Under the pieces are notes generated by a model. That model saw nothing but the letters and a program-made list of their open reading frames with translations. It was not told the DNA's origin and made no database searches. The position numbers and the translations under genes were made by a program. This document shows, one piece after another, positions 52,297 through 61,084 of a DNA stretch of 64,000 nucleotides; position 1 is the stretch's first letter, and each line of letters opens with the position of its first letter. This DNA comes from Pontibacter qinzhouensis. GTDB lineage: Bacteria; Bacteroidota; Bacteroidia; Cytophagales; Hymenobacteraceae. The stretch is taken from the NCBI RefSeq assembly GCF_008017455.1, contig NZ_VRTY01000022.1:1-64000 (forward strand). The letters are read 5' to 3'.

Positions 52297-52674
52297 GTGA
52301 ATAGAATTTTTATTATATCGCTACTGGCCATCATGGTGCTGCAAACCTTCAGCAAGGTGTTGCTCATCGTGGATTACCAGGCCAACAAAGCGTATATAAT
52401 GGAGTTCCTCTGCATTAACCGCGACAAGCCTGAACTGGCGTGCGAGGGCAAATGCCACCTTTCAGAGCAGCTTAAAAAACAAGATGATGCCGAAAAGCAA
52501 GGTGGTGCTCAGAACGTTGCAAAAGAAGTTCAGCTAAACCTGATCTGCCAGCACACCTTTTCCTTCGATTTCCGCATATTTTTACCCTCTCAGCCTGCTG
52601 TGGCCGTTTTCGATGCTGGCAGCGTTGTCAGGCCATCCTTCGATTTTTTCCATCCACCACAAGGCATAGTATAA
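52297..52674 (+). CDS. Small membrane-anchored Cys-containing protein, function unknown
   Basis: 125 residues from a GTG start. The N-terminal hydrophobic stretch (about 3-27) can be an anchor or signal. The mature part begins with the pattern CINRDKPELACEGKCHL and a charged QLKKQDDAEKQ, then a hydrophobic C-terminal half with QPAVAVFDAG. Proteins with C.N.DKP..C.GKCHL occur ahead of TonB receptors in other Bacteroidota, as far as I can recall. Three spaced Cys residues and the neighbours suggest metal handling, an inference. Confidence 0.65.
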   Translation: MNRIFIISLLAIMVLQTFSKVLLIVDYQANKAYIMEFLCINRDKPELACEGKCHLSEQLKKQDDAEKQGGAQNVAKEVQLNLICQHTFSFDFRIFLPSQPAVAVFDAGSVVRPSFDFFHPPQGIV

Positions 52675-52778
52675 GCTTTCCTTTGCAGACACCTCTGTGT
52701 TTGCGCCTGTTACAGTTGCCCGGCCTCATGCTGCAGGGTAATTTATTGGCTTTGGTTTAACTTATTCTATACTTTTTT

Positions 52779-55070
52779 ATGAAACGGATGCTTTGCCTTC
52801 TCGTGTGCCTGCTGGTGCACGGGGCCACGGTGTATGCACAGTCTGGCATCAGCGGCCAGGTGTTGGATGCACAGACAAAGGAGCCTCTTTCAGGGGTTTC
52901 CATACATGTAAAACAAGCCCTCAGCGGCACACAAACAAACCCAGATGGCAGCTTTAGTCTGGCAGCGGCGACACCAACAGATACTGTCGTTTATTTTTTT
53001 GTTGGTTATAAACAAAAGGCTGTGGCCGTTGCCAATCATCAGCGGCTTGTGTTGCTGCAACCAAGTTCAAACCTGTTGCACCAGGTGGTGGTGTCGGCCA
53101 GCAGAGAAGCGCAGGTACGCACCGATGCACCTGTCGCCATCAGTGCCATTTCGAAGGAGGTGCTACTTGAGACGAAGCCCACTTCTCTGGAGCAGGTGCT
53201 GAACAAGGTCAGTGGGGTTTACATGGTGAACCTGGGCAACGAGCAGCATACCATGGCTATCCGGCAGCCTATCGGCTACAAAAGCCTGTTTCTGTACCTC
53301 GAAGATGGTATTCCTATTAGAACAGGGGGTAATTTTAACCACAACGCCCTCATCGAAATAAACATGGCCTCCCTTAAAACCATTGAGGTAATACGCGGGC
53401 CTGCTTCGTCGCTTTATGGTAGCGAGGCCATAGGAGGGGCCATTAACTTTATAACACAGGCACCATCGCAGGTTTTTACAGCCAGGTTGCAGGCCGAAGC
53501 CAGCGACAGAGGCTACAGGAGGACCGATTTCAGTGTATCGAATACAATAGGTAAGCTGGGAATATACGTGGCAGGTTATTATGCAACGCAGCGGAACGGC
53601 ATTATCGAGCACAGCGATTTTGATAAACTGGCGCTCACCCTCCGCACCGACTATGCCCTCAGCGACAGAACCAAACTAGTAAGCACTGCCAGTCTGATCG
53701 ACTATGAGACAGAACAAACCGGAGGTCTCGACTCCAAGCGTTTCTATGCCAAAGAGTACAGCAGCCTGCACACGTTTACTTACCGAAAAGTAAATGCCTT
53801 CAGGCTCAGAAGTACCCTGGAGCACGATTGGGACCAAACAAACAGCACACGCGTTACGGCATTTTATAGAAATAACAGCATTGGGCAGAATCCCTTTTAC
53901 GCCATCAGGAACAACGCCGCTAACCCATTAATAGCGAAGGGCGAGATAAACGAAGATGCCTTTCAGAGTTTTGGTTTGCTGGCCCAGCACCGGAAATCCT
54001 TCTCTTTCCTGAATGCGCAATTAATTGGAGGCTTAAGCGCCGACTATAGTCCTGCAGCTTACGTGGCAGAGGAGATCGCCATAGACCGGGATGATGCCGG
54101 GAAGTATATACAATACGCCAAATCAGATGTGTTATTAACCAATTATGAGGCGCAGCTACTAAACACGGCGGCTTATGCCCAGTTTGAGCTGAACCCGGTA
54201 AACAGGCTAAAGGCTTTGGCTGCTATCCGGTACGACCGGCTTGATTTTGACTTTAACAACCACCTGGAGCCAGGGGCTTTTTCTGGTGCACCAGATGAGC
54301 GAAACGGCTTTAATAGTCTGACACCCAAGCTGGGGCTGACCTATGATCTTGGCAAAGGCATGGGCCTGTATGGGAATTACAGTGCCGGGTTTACGCCGCC
54401 ACAGATCTCGGAGCTTTACCGTGGGGTGCAGGTGCCCACTCTGAAGCCAGCCAGCTACTACAACCACGAAGCCGGCGGCTGGATCAGTTTTGCCCAGGCA
54501 ACCGGCTACCTCGACCTAAGTGTGTACCAGCTCGATGGCCAAAACGAAATTGTATCGGTGAGGCTGGACGATGGTTCCTATGAAAATCAGAATGCCGGGA
54601 AAACCCGCCACCGTGGCGTAGAATACACGCTGCGTTACCAGCCAGCAGAAGCGATTGCCTTTCGGTTTAGTGGTACCAACGCCCGGCATACGTACCTCGA
54701 TTTTGTAGAGCGCGGCATAGATTTCAGTGGAAAAGAAATGGCCACAGCGCCACGCTTCATCAGCAATACGGAGCTTACTTACAAACCAGCCTTTGTTAGC
54801 GGCCTGCGCATGAGCCTCGAATGGCAGCACCTGGGCAAATATTTCCTGGACCCTGCCAATACCGAGCGTTACAGCGGCTACGATCTGCTGAATGCCCGCC
54901 TGGGCTACAGCATCAGTGGGTTTGAAGTATGGATAAACATGCTGAACCTCACAAACCAACTCTACGCCACTACCGCCGATAAATATGCCTATGGCCATAG
55001 CTACCGCCAGGGTAGCCCCAGAACCACACACATCGGTATTGCCTATAACTTCAGTGCAAAGGCTAATTAA
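52779..55070 (+). CDS. TonB-dependent outer-membrane receptor
   Basis: 763 residues. A signal peptide ends near VYAQSG, then a carboxypeptidase-regulatory-like domain (about 24-95), a plug domain with LEQVLNKVSGVYMVN and VIRGPASSLYGSEAIGGAINFIT, and a beta barrel ending in HIGIAYNF. The ligand is unknown. It is too short for a SusC protein and has no SusD partner, so a metal complex, siderophore or cobalamin is more likely than a glycan. It is flanked by two Cys-rich proteins and preceded by an operator-bearing promoter. Confidence 0.9.
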   Translation: MKRMLCLLVCLLVHGATVYAQSGISGQVLDAQTKEPLSGVSIHVKQALSGTQTNPDGSFSLAAATPTDTVVYFFVGYKQKAVAVANHQRLVLLQPSSNLLHQVVVSASREAQVRTDAPVAISAISKEVLLETKPTSLEQVLNKVSGVYMVNLGNEQHTMAIRQPIGYKSLFLYLEDGIPIRTGGNFNHNALIEINMASLKTIEVIRGPASSLYGSEAIGGAINFITQAPSQVFTARLQAEASDRGYRRTDFSVSNTIGKLGIYVAGYYATQRNGIIEHSDFDKLALTLRTDYALSDRTKLVSTASLIDYETEQTGGLDSKRFYAKEYSSLHTFTYRKVNAFRLRSTLEHDWDQTNSTRVTAFYRNNSIGQNPFYAIRNNAANPLIAKGEINEDAFQSFGLLAQHRKSFSFLNAQLIGGLSADYSPAAYVAEEIAIDRDDAGKYIQYAKSDVLLTNYEAQLLNTAAYAQFELNPVNRLKALAAIRYDRLDFDFNNHLEPGAFSGAPDERNGFNSLTPKLGLTYDLGKGMGLYGNYSAGFTPPQISELYRGVQVPTLKPASYYNHEAGGWISFAQATGYLDLSVYQLDGQNEIVSVRLDDGSYENQNAGKTRHRGVEYTLRYQPAEAIAFRFSGTNARHTYLDFVERGIDFSGKEMATAPRFISNTELTYKPAFVSGLRMSLEWQHLGKYFLDPANTERYSGYDLLNARLGYSISGFEVWINMLNLTNQLYATTADKYAYGHSYRQGSPRTTHIGIAYNFSAKAN

Positions 55071-55090
55071 TTTTAAACAGTTACAGCAAA

Positions 55091-56353
55091 ATGAGCAAAG
55101 GCATAACCTATTCATTTCATAGTATTACTTACATATTTTTAGGATTGGTGCTTCTTTTGTCAGGCTGCCAAACCTCAGCTACAGATGCTGTTACTGCGCC
55201 AACTCCATTCCGGATTTCTGAAGCTGGACTGGCAGCATCGTGCCCCTTCTTGACGAAGGACCAGCAAGGCCGTGTGGTGCTGAGCTGGGTACAGGCAAGC
55301 GATTCGCTGGGTAATTACCTGCTAACCTATGCCGTGTCAGAAGACGGTGATGAAACTTTTGGAACGCCTCGCCCCATACCTACTACTAAAGGAGTTTATC
55401 CTCATGATGAAAATCTGTCGAAAATCCTGTTCCGGCAGAATGGTGACATAATAGCTATGTTTGCCGTGAGCAACCCCAGGGAACAGAACAGCTATGCCGG
55501 TTTGGTGTATTATACCCAGTCGTTTGACAAGGGCCGCACCTGGACGGAGCCAAGGCAGCTGGCAACCAATACGCAGGAAAGCATAGATGAGCGCTATTTC
55601 GATATGGAGTTATTGCCAGACGGTGAAGTAGCCGCTATCTGGCTCGACTCGCGGAAGGAGGACCAGGCGCATGGTTCTTCGCTTTACTTTGCCCGCACCA
55701 AAGGCCGTGAAGGGTTTGTGGGGGAGAAAGTGATCGACTCAGACCTCTGCCAATGCTGCCGCACCGACCTCTACCTCGACGAGGAGGGGAGACTGCACGT
55801 GGCTTACCGGGGAATTCTGAACCGGCAAATCCGCGATATGATGTACATGGTGTCAGCAGACGGAGGAAATAGCTTTTCGGAACCGGAACGCATCAGCGAA
55901 GACAACTGGCTGATTGATGGCTGCCCGCACACTGGTCCGGCTATGGCTGCTACAGCGGGCGGTATGCACTTTGCCTGGTTTACGATGGGTGGTGGCCACG
56001 GTGTTTATTATGCCCGGAAAGCCAATGATAAACCATTTACAAAACGGGAGGTCGTAAGCCAGGCACCGGCAGCGCGACATCCGCAAATGGCTGCACTCTC
56101 AGGCGGTAACCTAGCCATTGTTTGGGATGAACAGGCGGCCCGGCAGACAGCACCTAACCACCAGGTGGGCCTGCAGCTGCGAAATGGCAACGGCGATTTT
56201 TTGCACGCCAAACCTATCACACCAGATACTTTGAACGCTGTTTACCCGGTTATCTCACCTCTCAGCGAAAACAGGTTGCTAGTGGCTTATACTGTTAAAG
56301 GTACTGGCGCTACAGAGGTGTGGTGCCAGGTAATTTCAGCGGAGGCCAGGTAG
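55091..56353 (+). CDS. BNR/sialidase-fold lipoprotein with a CxCC motif
   Basis: 420 residues. The start carries a lipobox, LLLSGC. The fold is indicated by repeated Asp-box-like motifs: SEDGDETFG, SFDKGRTWTE and SADGGNSFSE. Sialidase active-site arginines are not evident. The segment DLCQCCRTDLYLDEEGRLHVAYRG and DGCPHTGPAM contribute four clustered Cys and a His, which look more like a metal site than a glycosidase. It starts 21 bp after the TonB receptor, so it is probably a surface partner of the receptor. The function is unproven. Confidence 0.75.
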   Translation: MSKGITYSFHSITYIFLGLVLLLSGCQTSATDAVTAPTPFRISEAGLAASCPFLTKDQQGRVVLSWVQASDSLGNYLLTYAVSEDGDETFGTPRPIPTTKGVYPHDENLSKILFRQNGDIIAMFAVSNPREQNSYAGLVYYTQSFDKGRTWTEPRQLATNTQESIDERYFDMELLPDGEVAAIWLDSRKEDQAHGSSLYFARTKGREGFVGEKVIDSDLCQCCRTDLYLDEEGRLHVAYRGILNRQIRDMMYMVSADGGNSFSEPERISEDNWLIDGCPHTGPAMAATAGGMHFAWFTMGGGHGVYYARKANDKPFTKREVVSQAPAARHPQMAALSGGNLAIVWDEQAARQTAPNHQVGLQLRNGNGDFLHAKPITPDTLNAVYPVISPLSENRLLVAYTVKGTGATEVWCQVISAEAR

Positions 56354-56468
56354 CGTAATTCGAAATTTAATTTTAGGGGAGGTGCCAAATTATTTCCTAA
56401 AGCTTCGGACTAATGCGCCAGCAAAATACTACTATTCCCAGAGCAGGTAAAACGAACGCCTTTACAAG

Positions 56469-56512
56469 TAATATCAGACCTCGCAACGTTTTACAGACCT
56501 GCGAGCGTCTTG
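56469..56512. repeat. CTCGCA hairpin repeat, copy 3
   Basis: CTCGCAACG and CTGCGAG arms, similar to the hairpins at 7544 and 51811. Confidence 0.5.
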
Positions 56513-56653
56513 CTACTAAGCTAATCATCACCTAATCAAGACCCTGCTTACCTAGAAGCCCAAAAACTGTAACTTATGCAACTGTTACTAAAAGTTTCAA
56601 GAACATCTTGAAGGAGGCTTCTAATTAGCAGAAGGGCTACATCAATTATTCAA

Positions 56654-56978
56654 ATGATGTTACGCACCTTCAGGTAAGTAGCAGCTTTAAGTTGGTTCTA
56701 ATACATATGGTAACAGTTTCATTCGGTGCCCTTAGCCCTGCATGTTCCATTGTTTTGCTCCGAGCGCTCAAGGCCGCGGGGCCTCGTTCTTGGGTTGAGC
56801 GCCTTTGCATCTTTCCTGCCCGCAAGCGGGCTGCCGCTCCCGCGGCACCGGAAACCTGCAAAGGCGCTCAACCCAAGAACTGGGATTAAGGGCTACGAGC
56901 ATCTGCTACTGAAACAGCAGCTATAATTAAAGGGGCAGGAAATACAAATTTTATTCAATATACTGAGTGCGTAACTTC
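56654..56978 (+). mobile_element. MITE-like element, family A, copy 3
   Basis: 325 bp, ends ATGATGTTACGCACC and GAGTGCGTAACTTC. AATTATTCA occurs just outside the left side (56644-56652) and directly outside the right end (56979-56987). Within it, GTTCTTGGGTTGAGCGCCTTTGCA and CAAAGGCGCTCAACCCAAGAA form long internal arms near 56788 and 56858. Open frames inside are not taken as genes. Confidence 0.8.
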
Positions 56979-56987
56979 AATTATTCA

Positions 56988-57177
56988 CTGATGTTACGCA
57001 CTATTATACTACAGAAGAAAATGTCCCCCTTTGAAGGGGGTAGGGGGATGTTAAACTTACTAGCAAAAACGTGGGCAATGAACTTGATGCTTCTGCAATT
57101 TGAAAATAATTGATCACATGTGTAAATCATCCCCCAACCCCCTTCAAAGGGGGACAATACTCAGTATGCGTAACTTC
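56988..57177 (+). mobile_element. MITE-like element, family B, copy 2
   Basis: 190 bp, nearly identical to 15321-15511. Ends CTGATGTTACGCAC and ATGCGTAACTTC. It is flanked by AATTATTCA at 56979-56987 and 57178-57186. It is adjacent to MITE-A copy 3 and to a 57-bp repeat. Confidence 0.85.
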
Positions 57178-57234
57178 AATTATTCAAATGAAAATGGCCT
57201 CCAGAAGCAATTACATGAAAAAAGTGTCAAGGGT
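57178..57234 (+). repeat. 57-bp interspersed repeat, copy 18, entered by MITEs
   Basis: AATTATTCAAATGAAA, GGCCTCCAGAAGC, then GTCAAGGGT. The first nine bases are also the duplicated target of the two MITE-like elements to the left, so this repeat was the insertion site. Confidence 0.75.
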
Positions 57235-57312
57235 CTTTTTGGGTAAAGTTGCCTACCATTTACCTATCGGGAGCAGTTGGGGCAGAAAAAGTGCTCAGCA
57301 TAGCATAAGCGC

Positions 57313-58296
57313 TTATACATACGACACATCGGCAGGCGAAAAGGAAACAAATACCTCGGAGCCTGGCTGGTGGTGCGGGTCTGTAGTTTTGGAAGTAACA
57401 ACTGTACCTGCCACCTGTAGCTGCACCTCGTAATGGCTGCCAAAGTAATTAACCTGCTGTACAGTAGCTGCCACGCCCTCCGCAGCATCTGCTGACAAAA
57501 GAATATTTTCGGGGCGGATCAGCAGGTTTTTGCCGTTCAGGCTGATGCCAGTTGCAGTGGCCACTGCTTTTGCAGCTGCTCCTTGCAGCAGGTTGTAATT
57601 TCCGAAGAGGGCGGCGGTGTATTCGTTTACAGGTTGTTTATAAATCTGCTCGGGGGTGCCTCGCTGAATGATTTGCCCGGCCTGCAGCACCAGAATCTGG
57701 TCGGCCCACGAAAGCGTGTCGTGTGGGTCGTGCGAGATGAGGATACAGGTGATGTCGAGCTTTTCGCCGATGTCGTGGATGATGGATTTGAGGATTTTTT
57801 TGTGGGCGCCATCCAGGTTAGAAAAAGGCTCGTCGAGGAGCAGGAGCTTTGGCCGTTTTATCAGCAGCCTCGCCAGTGCAATGCGCTGGCGTTCCCCACC
57901 CGAAAGCTGGTTTGTCTGTCGCTTGGCCAGGTGACTTATCCGGCAGAGGTCGTAGAGTTCAGCTGCCTCTTCGGAAGAGAGCTTGTTGGCGTATTTCAGA
58001 ATTTGCTCCACCCGTAAAAACTGCGGCAACTCGAATTGCTGCGACAGGTAAAAGATATGCGGATGGCCCGGAACCAGCTTTTCGACAGGTCCGATTACTT
58101 TTCTGCTTTCAAAAAAAACCTCGCCGGCGCTTGGCTCTGTAAGCCCGGCAATTATCTGCAGCAAAGTGCTTTTGCCAGAGCCTGTCTCACCTGCAATGGC
58201 AATTTTCTGAAACTCCTCCTGCGAAAAGCTGACATCTTGTAGCGCCGCATTTTCATTTTCAAGCAGACTGACTCCTGCTACATTTAAAAAACTCAT
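57313..58296 (-). CDS. ABC-transporter ATP-binding protein, orphan
   Basis: 327 residues. Walker A GETGSGKST at 36-44, signature LSGGERQRIALARLL, Walker B LLLLDEPFSNLD and the switch His in ISHDPHDTL. The C-terminal part (about 240-327) looks like a TOBE regulatory domain, as in importers of the molybdate/iron/polyamine type. No permease or binding-protein gene is adjacent. An iron or molybdate importer ATPase is possible but not shown. Its upstream DNA (58297-58617) holds only AT-rich sequence. Confidence 0.85.
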   Translation of the reverse strand: MSFLNVAGVSLLENENAALQDVSFSQEEFQKIAIAGETGSGKSTLLQIIAGLTEPSAGEVFFESRKVIGPVEKLVPGHPHIFYLSQQFELPQFLRVEQILKYANKLSSEEAAELYDLCRISHLAKRQTNQLSGGERQRIALARLLIKRPKLLLLDEPFSNLDGAHKKILKSIIHDIGEKLDITCILISHDPHDTLSWADQILVLQAGQIIQRGTPEQIYKQPVNEYTAALFGNYNLLQGAAAKAVATATGISLNGKNLLIRPENILLSADAAEGVAATVQQVNYFGSHYEVQLQVAGTVVTSKTTDPHHQPGSEVFVSFSPADVSYV

Positions 58297-58617
58297 AGTA
58301 GATGTTAAGTAGCTTTACCTCCGCTATTAGCTGAACGAAATTTGCCAGCCACTGCCCCTGTGGTTGCCACAACCACCTGGCCCAGGAGTAAAAAAGCCGA
58401 AGTAAATACTCCTAAAGAAACAGATAAGATTTTAAACCATCAAACCTTTAGCTAACAAGAAGAAGAATGAGTACTTATGCTGGTATCTAAATCAGTATTT
58501 TTGTAACAATAAATATAAATTAATTACGTATATTTACATTACCTATGCAGCTCCTTCAGCAGAAGGATTATCGGTTTTGGCACCAACCTTTCCTACATCT
58601 GACAAGAAAATAATTGT

Positions 58618-60072
58618 TTGTTAACAAGTATTAATGTGCAAGTACACACATATACCCTAAGCAAGCTTAGTGGTGAAACTGTAGAGCTGACAGAGAAAGA
58701 TATCGTGCAATTGGGCAGTTGCCTCCGCGGTGAGCTTATCTCTCCTAAATCACCCTCCTATCATGAACTCCGGGCTATTTGGAATGGTATGATTAACCGG
58801 TTTCCGGGGCTAATAGTGCGCTGTGCTGGTGTAGCAGATGTAAAGCATGCCGTTGATTTTGCGCGAAAGCACGACTTGCTGATTTCTGTTCGGGGTGGTG
58901 GCCATAACATTGCTGGCAGCTGCCTGACCGATGGCGGCCTGATGATCGACTTATCGCAGATGCGTGGTGTGCGTGTAGATCCGGTAACCAAAACGGCGCG
59001 CGTAGAGCCTGGCTGCACCCTTGCCGACTTCGACCACGAAGCTCAGGCTTTTGAACTGGCAACACCCGTAGGCATAAACTCGACCACAGGCATTGCCGGC
59101 CTAACACTTGGCGGAGGCTTTGGGTGGCTTAGCCGGAAATATGGCATGACAGTAGACAATTTGCTTTCGGCCGATGTCGTAACCGCCGATGGAAATCTGC
59201 TAACCGTGAGCCAAGACAGTCATGCAGATTTGTTCTGGGCCTTGCGGGGCGGGGGCGGAAATTTTGGCATCATTACCTCCTTTAAATTTCAGTTGCACCA
59301 GGTGGGGCCTCAGGTGCTGTCGGGCTTGGTGGTTTACCCATACCAGCATGCCCGGCAGGTGCTGCAGTTTTACCGGGAGTTTTCGGCCACATTGCCAGAC
59401 GAAGCAGTTGTTTGGGCAGTAATGCGGAAGGCACCGCCTTTACCATTTCTGGCGGAGGAATGGCATGGCAAGGAAGTGGTTATTCTGGCTGTCTTTTATG
59501 AAGGTGATGTAAGCGTAGGTAAAGTTGTTCTGGACCCGATTCGTGCCTTCGGTAACTCCATTGCCGATGTGGTGGGCCCACATGTGTATACCAGCTGGCA
59601 GCAGGCATTCGATCCTTTGCTAACATCGGGTGCCCGCAACTACTGGAAGTCGCATAACTTGAGTGAACTTAGCGATGAGGTGCTGGACCTGCTGATAACA
59701 CGTGCCGGTAACTTGCCAACTCCTCAAACCGAAATATTTGTAGCCCAGGTTGGTGGCCAGATCAGCCGCATCGGCAACGATGAAACAGCTTACGCCAACC
59801 GCGATGCCAAGTATATAGTAAATGTGCACACCCGTTGGGATACTGCCCCTGAAGATGAGCAAAACGTGCAATGGACACGCTCATTTTTTAATGAGCTGGC
59901 GCCATTTGCAACTGGTGGCGTGTACGTCAACTTTATGGCCCAAGACGAAGAAACCAGGATTCAGGCAGCTTATGGTTTGAATCTGGAGCGGCTTTCAGAA
60001 ATAAAAAGCAAGTACGACAGGCACAACATGTTCAGGTCTAACCAGAACATACTACCGACTGCTTTTGCATAA
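58618..60072 (+). CDS. FAD-dependent oxidase/dehydrogenase, berberine-bridge type
   Basis: 484 residues from TTG at 58618; GTG at 58636 is a fair alternative since no ATG is close. A PCMH-type FAD-binding domain (about 60-240) contains SVRGGGHNIAG, with the His that usually carries covalent FAD. The site where double-covalent members have Cys reads NSTTGIAGLTLGGGFGWL, without Cys, so a single bond is expected. A BBE C-terminal segment ends NMFRSNQNI. Such enzymes oxidise sugars, alcohols or aromatic alkaloids; the substrate is unknown. A 57-bp repeat follows 48 bp after the stop. Confidence 0.85.
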   Translation: MLTSINVQVHTYTLSKLSGETVELTEKDIVQLGSCLRGELISPKSPSYHELRAIWNGMINRFPGLIVRCAGVADVKHAVDFARKHDLLISVRGGGHNIAGSCLTDGGLMIDLSQMRGVRVDPVTKTARVEPGCTLADFDHEAQAFELATPVGINSTTGIAGLTLGGGFGWLSRKYGMTVDNLLSADVVTADGNLLTVSQDSHADLFWALRGGGGNFGIITSFKFQLHQVGPQVLSGLVVYPYQHARQVLQFYREFSATLPDEAVVWAVMRKAPPLPFLAEEWHGKEVVILAVFYEGDVSVGKVVLDPIRAFGNSIADVVGPHVYTSWQQAFDPLLTSGARNYWKSHNLSELSDEVLDLLITRAGNLPTPQTEIFVAQVGGQISRIGNDETAYANRDAKYIVNVHTRWDTAPEDEQNVQWTRSFFNELAPFATGGVYVNFMAQDEETRIQAAYGLNLERLSEIKSKYDRHNMFRSNQNILPTAFA

Positions 60073-60120
60073 ATCTAAAAGTCTCTTTTACACCTGAACT
60101 ACCACTTAGCCTACAAACTT

Positions 60121-60177
60121 ACCCTTGGATAAAAAAGCTGTTTTTTTCTTCTGGAGGCCATTTTCATTTGAAAAATT
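60121..60177 (-). repeat. 57-bp interspersed repeat, copy 19
   Basis: ACCCTTGG at the left, CTTCTGGAGGCC core, CATTTGAAAAATT at the right. The CCAAGGGT end faces the FAD oxidase stop codon. Confidence 0.75.
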
Positions 60178-60534
60178 AAGCAAGATTTAGGAAGGGAGGT
60201 CTTTCTGTAGAATAAAAGTAACACTGCCTTTGAGACTTCGTTGATGATTCCTAATTCCTGATTCGCAACTTCTTTTCATGGCATCAGAAGTTCAGGATTT
60301 TGGAAGATAGGGGAGAAGTAATTTGCCGCCATGTTCATTTGCTTCTGATGATTAACAAGAAATAAAATGTGTTTTGCGAAGCTTAGTGTGTGATCGATGA
60401 TAACCATGGCTGTTGATTGTCGTCGCTTAGCTAAAAAAGCTTGTAGATACTCTGATATAGGTCGGTGGCAGCAACAGCTATGGAGTTCTTTCCGGTTATG
60501 CCGCTCCTGGATTTTTACTGGAATACCCTCATTA

Positions 60535-60592
60535 AATTATTCAAATGAAAATGACCTTCCAAAGTCATTTTAGCAATTTAGCCTCCAAGGGT
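60535..60592 (+). repeat. 57-bp interspersed repeat, copy 20
   Basis: AATTATTCAAATGAAA, GACCTTCCAAAGTC, T-rich part, CTCCAAGGGT. Apart from copies 19 and 20 I saw nothing recognisable in the 1-kb gap 60073-61084. Confidence 0.75.
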
Positions 60593-61084
60593 TAGTAGCC
60601 TTTTGGTAAAACAGCGAAGGCTAGGCTGTTAGTGTAGAGGCAACGCTCCGCATTAATATTGCTTGGAAGCGCCTTTATTTTCAGCTAAAACAAGAGCAGG
60701 TAAACCTTTTTGTAACTTATCTGTAAAATAAACCTCCTGATTTTTAAGGGCCTGGCATGTAGTTGCAACTATTCTGTTACTGTTTTGCGCTCAATGCCGT
60801 ACATCGGGTTTCAGACTTGCTCTAACTTGTTTGTAAATCTCCCGTTGCATTAGTAGCTAAGCATTTTATGTCCTCCCGAAGCAATGCATCCATTAAGCGA
60901 AAAATAAATTGGTTTGTTGCTGGTTTTCCAGCCTGTGCTTTGGAGCATAAAATGTTCTTTTGTTCATCAAATAATCGTTACTTTCCAAAATCTTGTTTCG
61001 TGTAGTTTCAGACATTTAAATAAGCAGGAAGAGCCTTTGACGAAGAAGGTGGTGCAGAGCTCATCCTATACATTAACAGTAACT

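Noticed and set aside
55091-56353. Classical exo-alpha-sialidase
   Set aside because: Asp-box-like repeats are present, but the arginine triad and the FRIP motif were not found, and clustered Cys residues suggest another role.
56670-56926. Three overlapping open frames of 60-66 codons
   Set aside because: GC-rich inverted-arm DNA of MITE-A copy 3 is open in several frames at once; nothing is protein-like.
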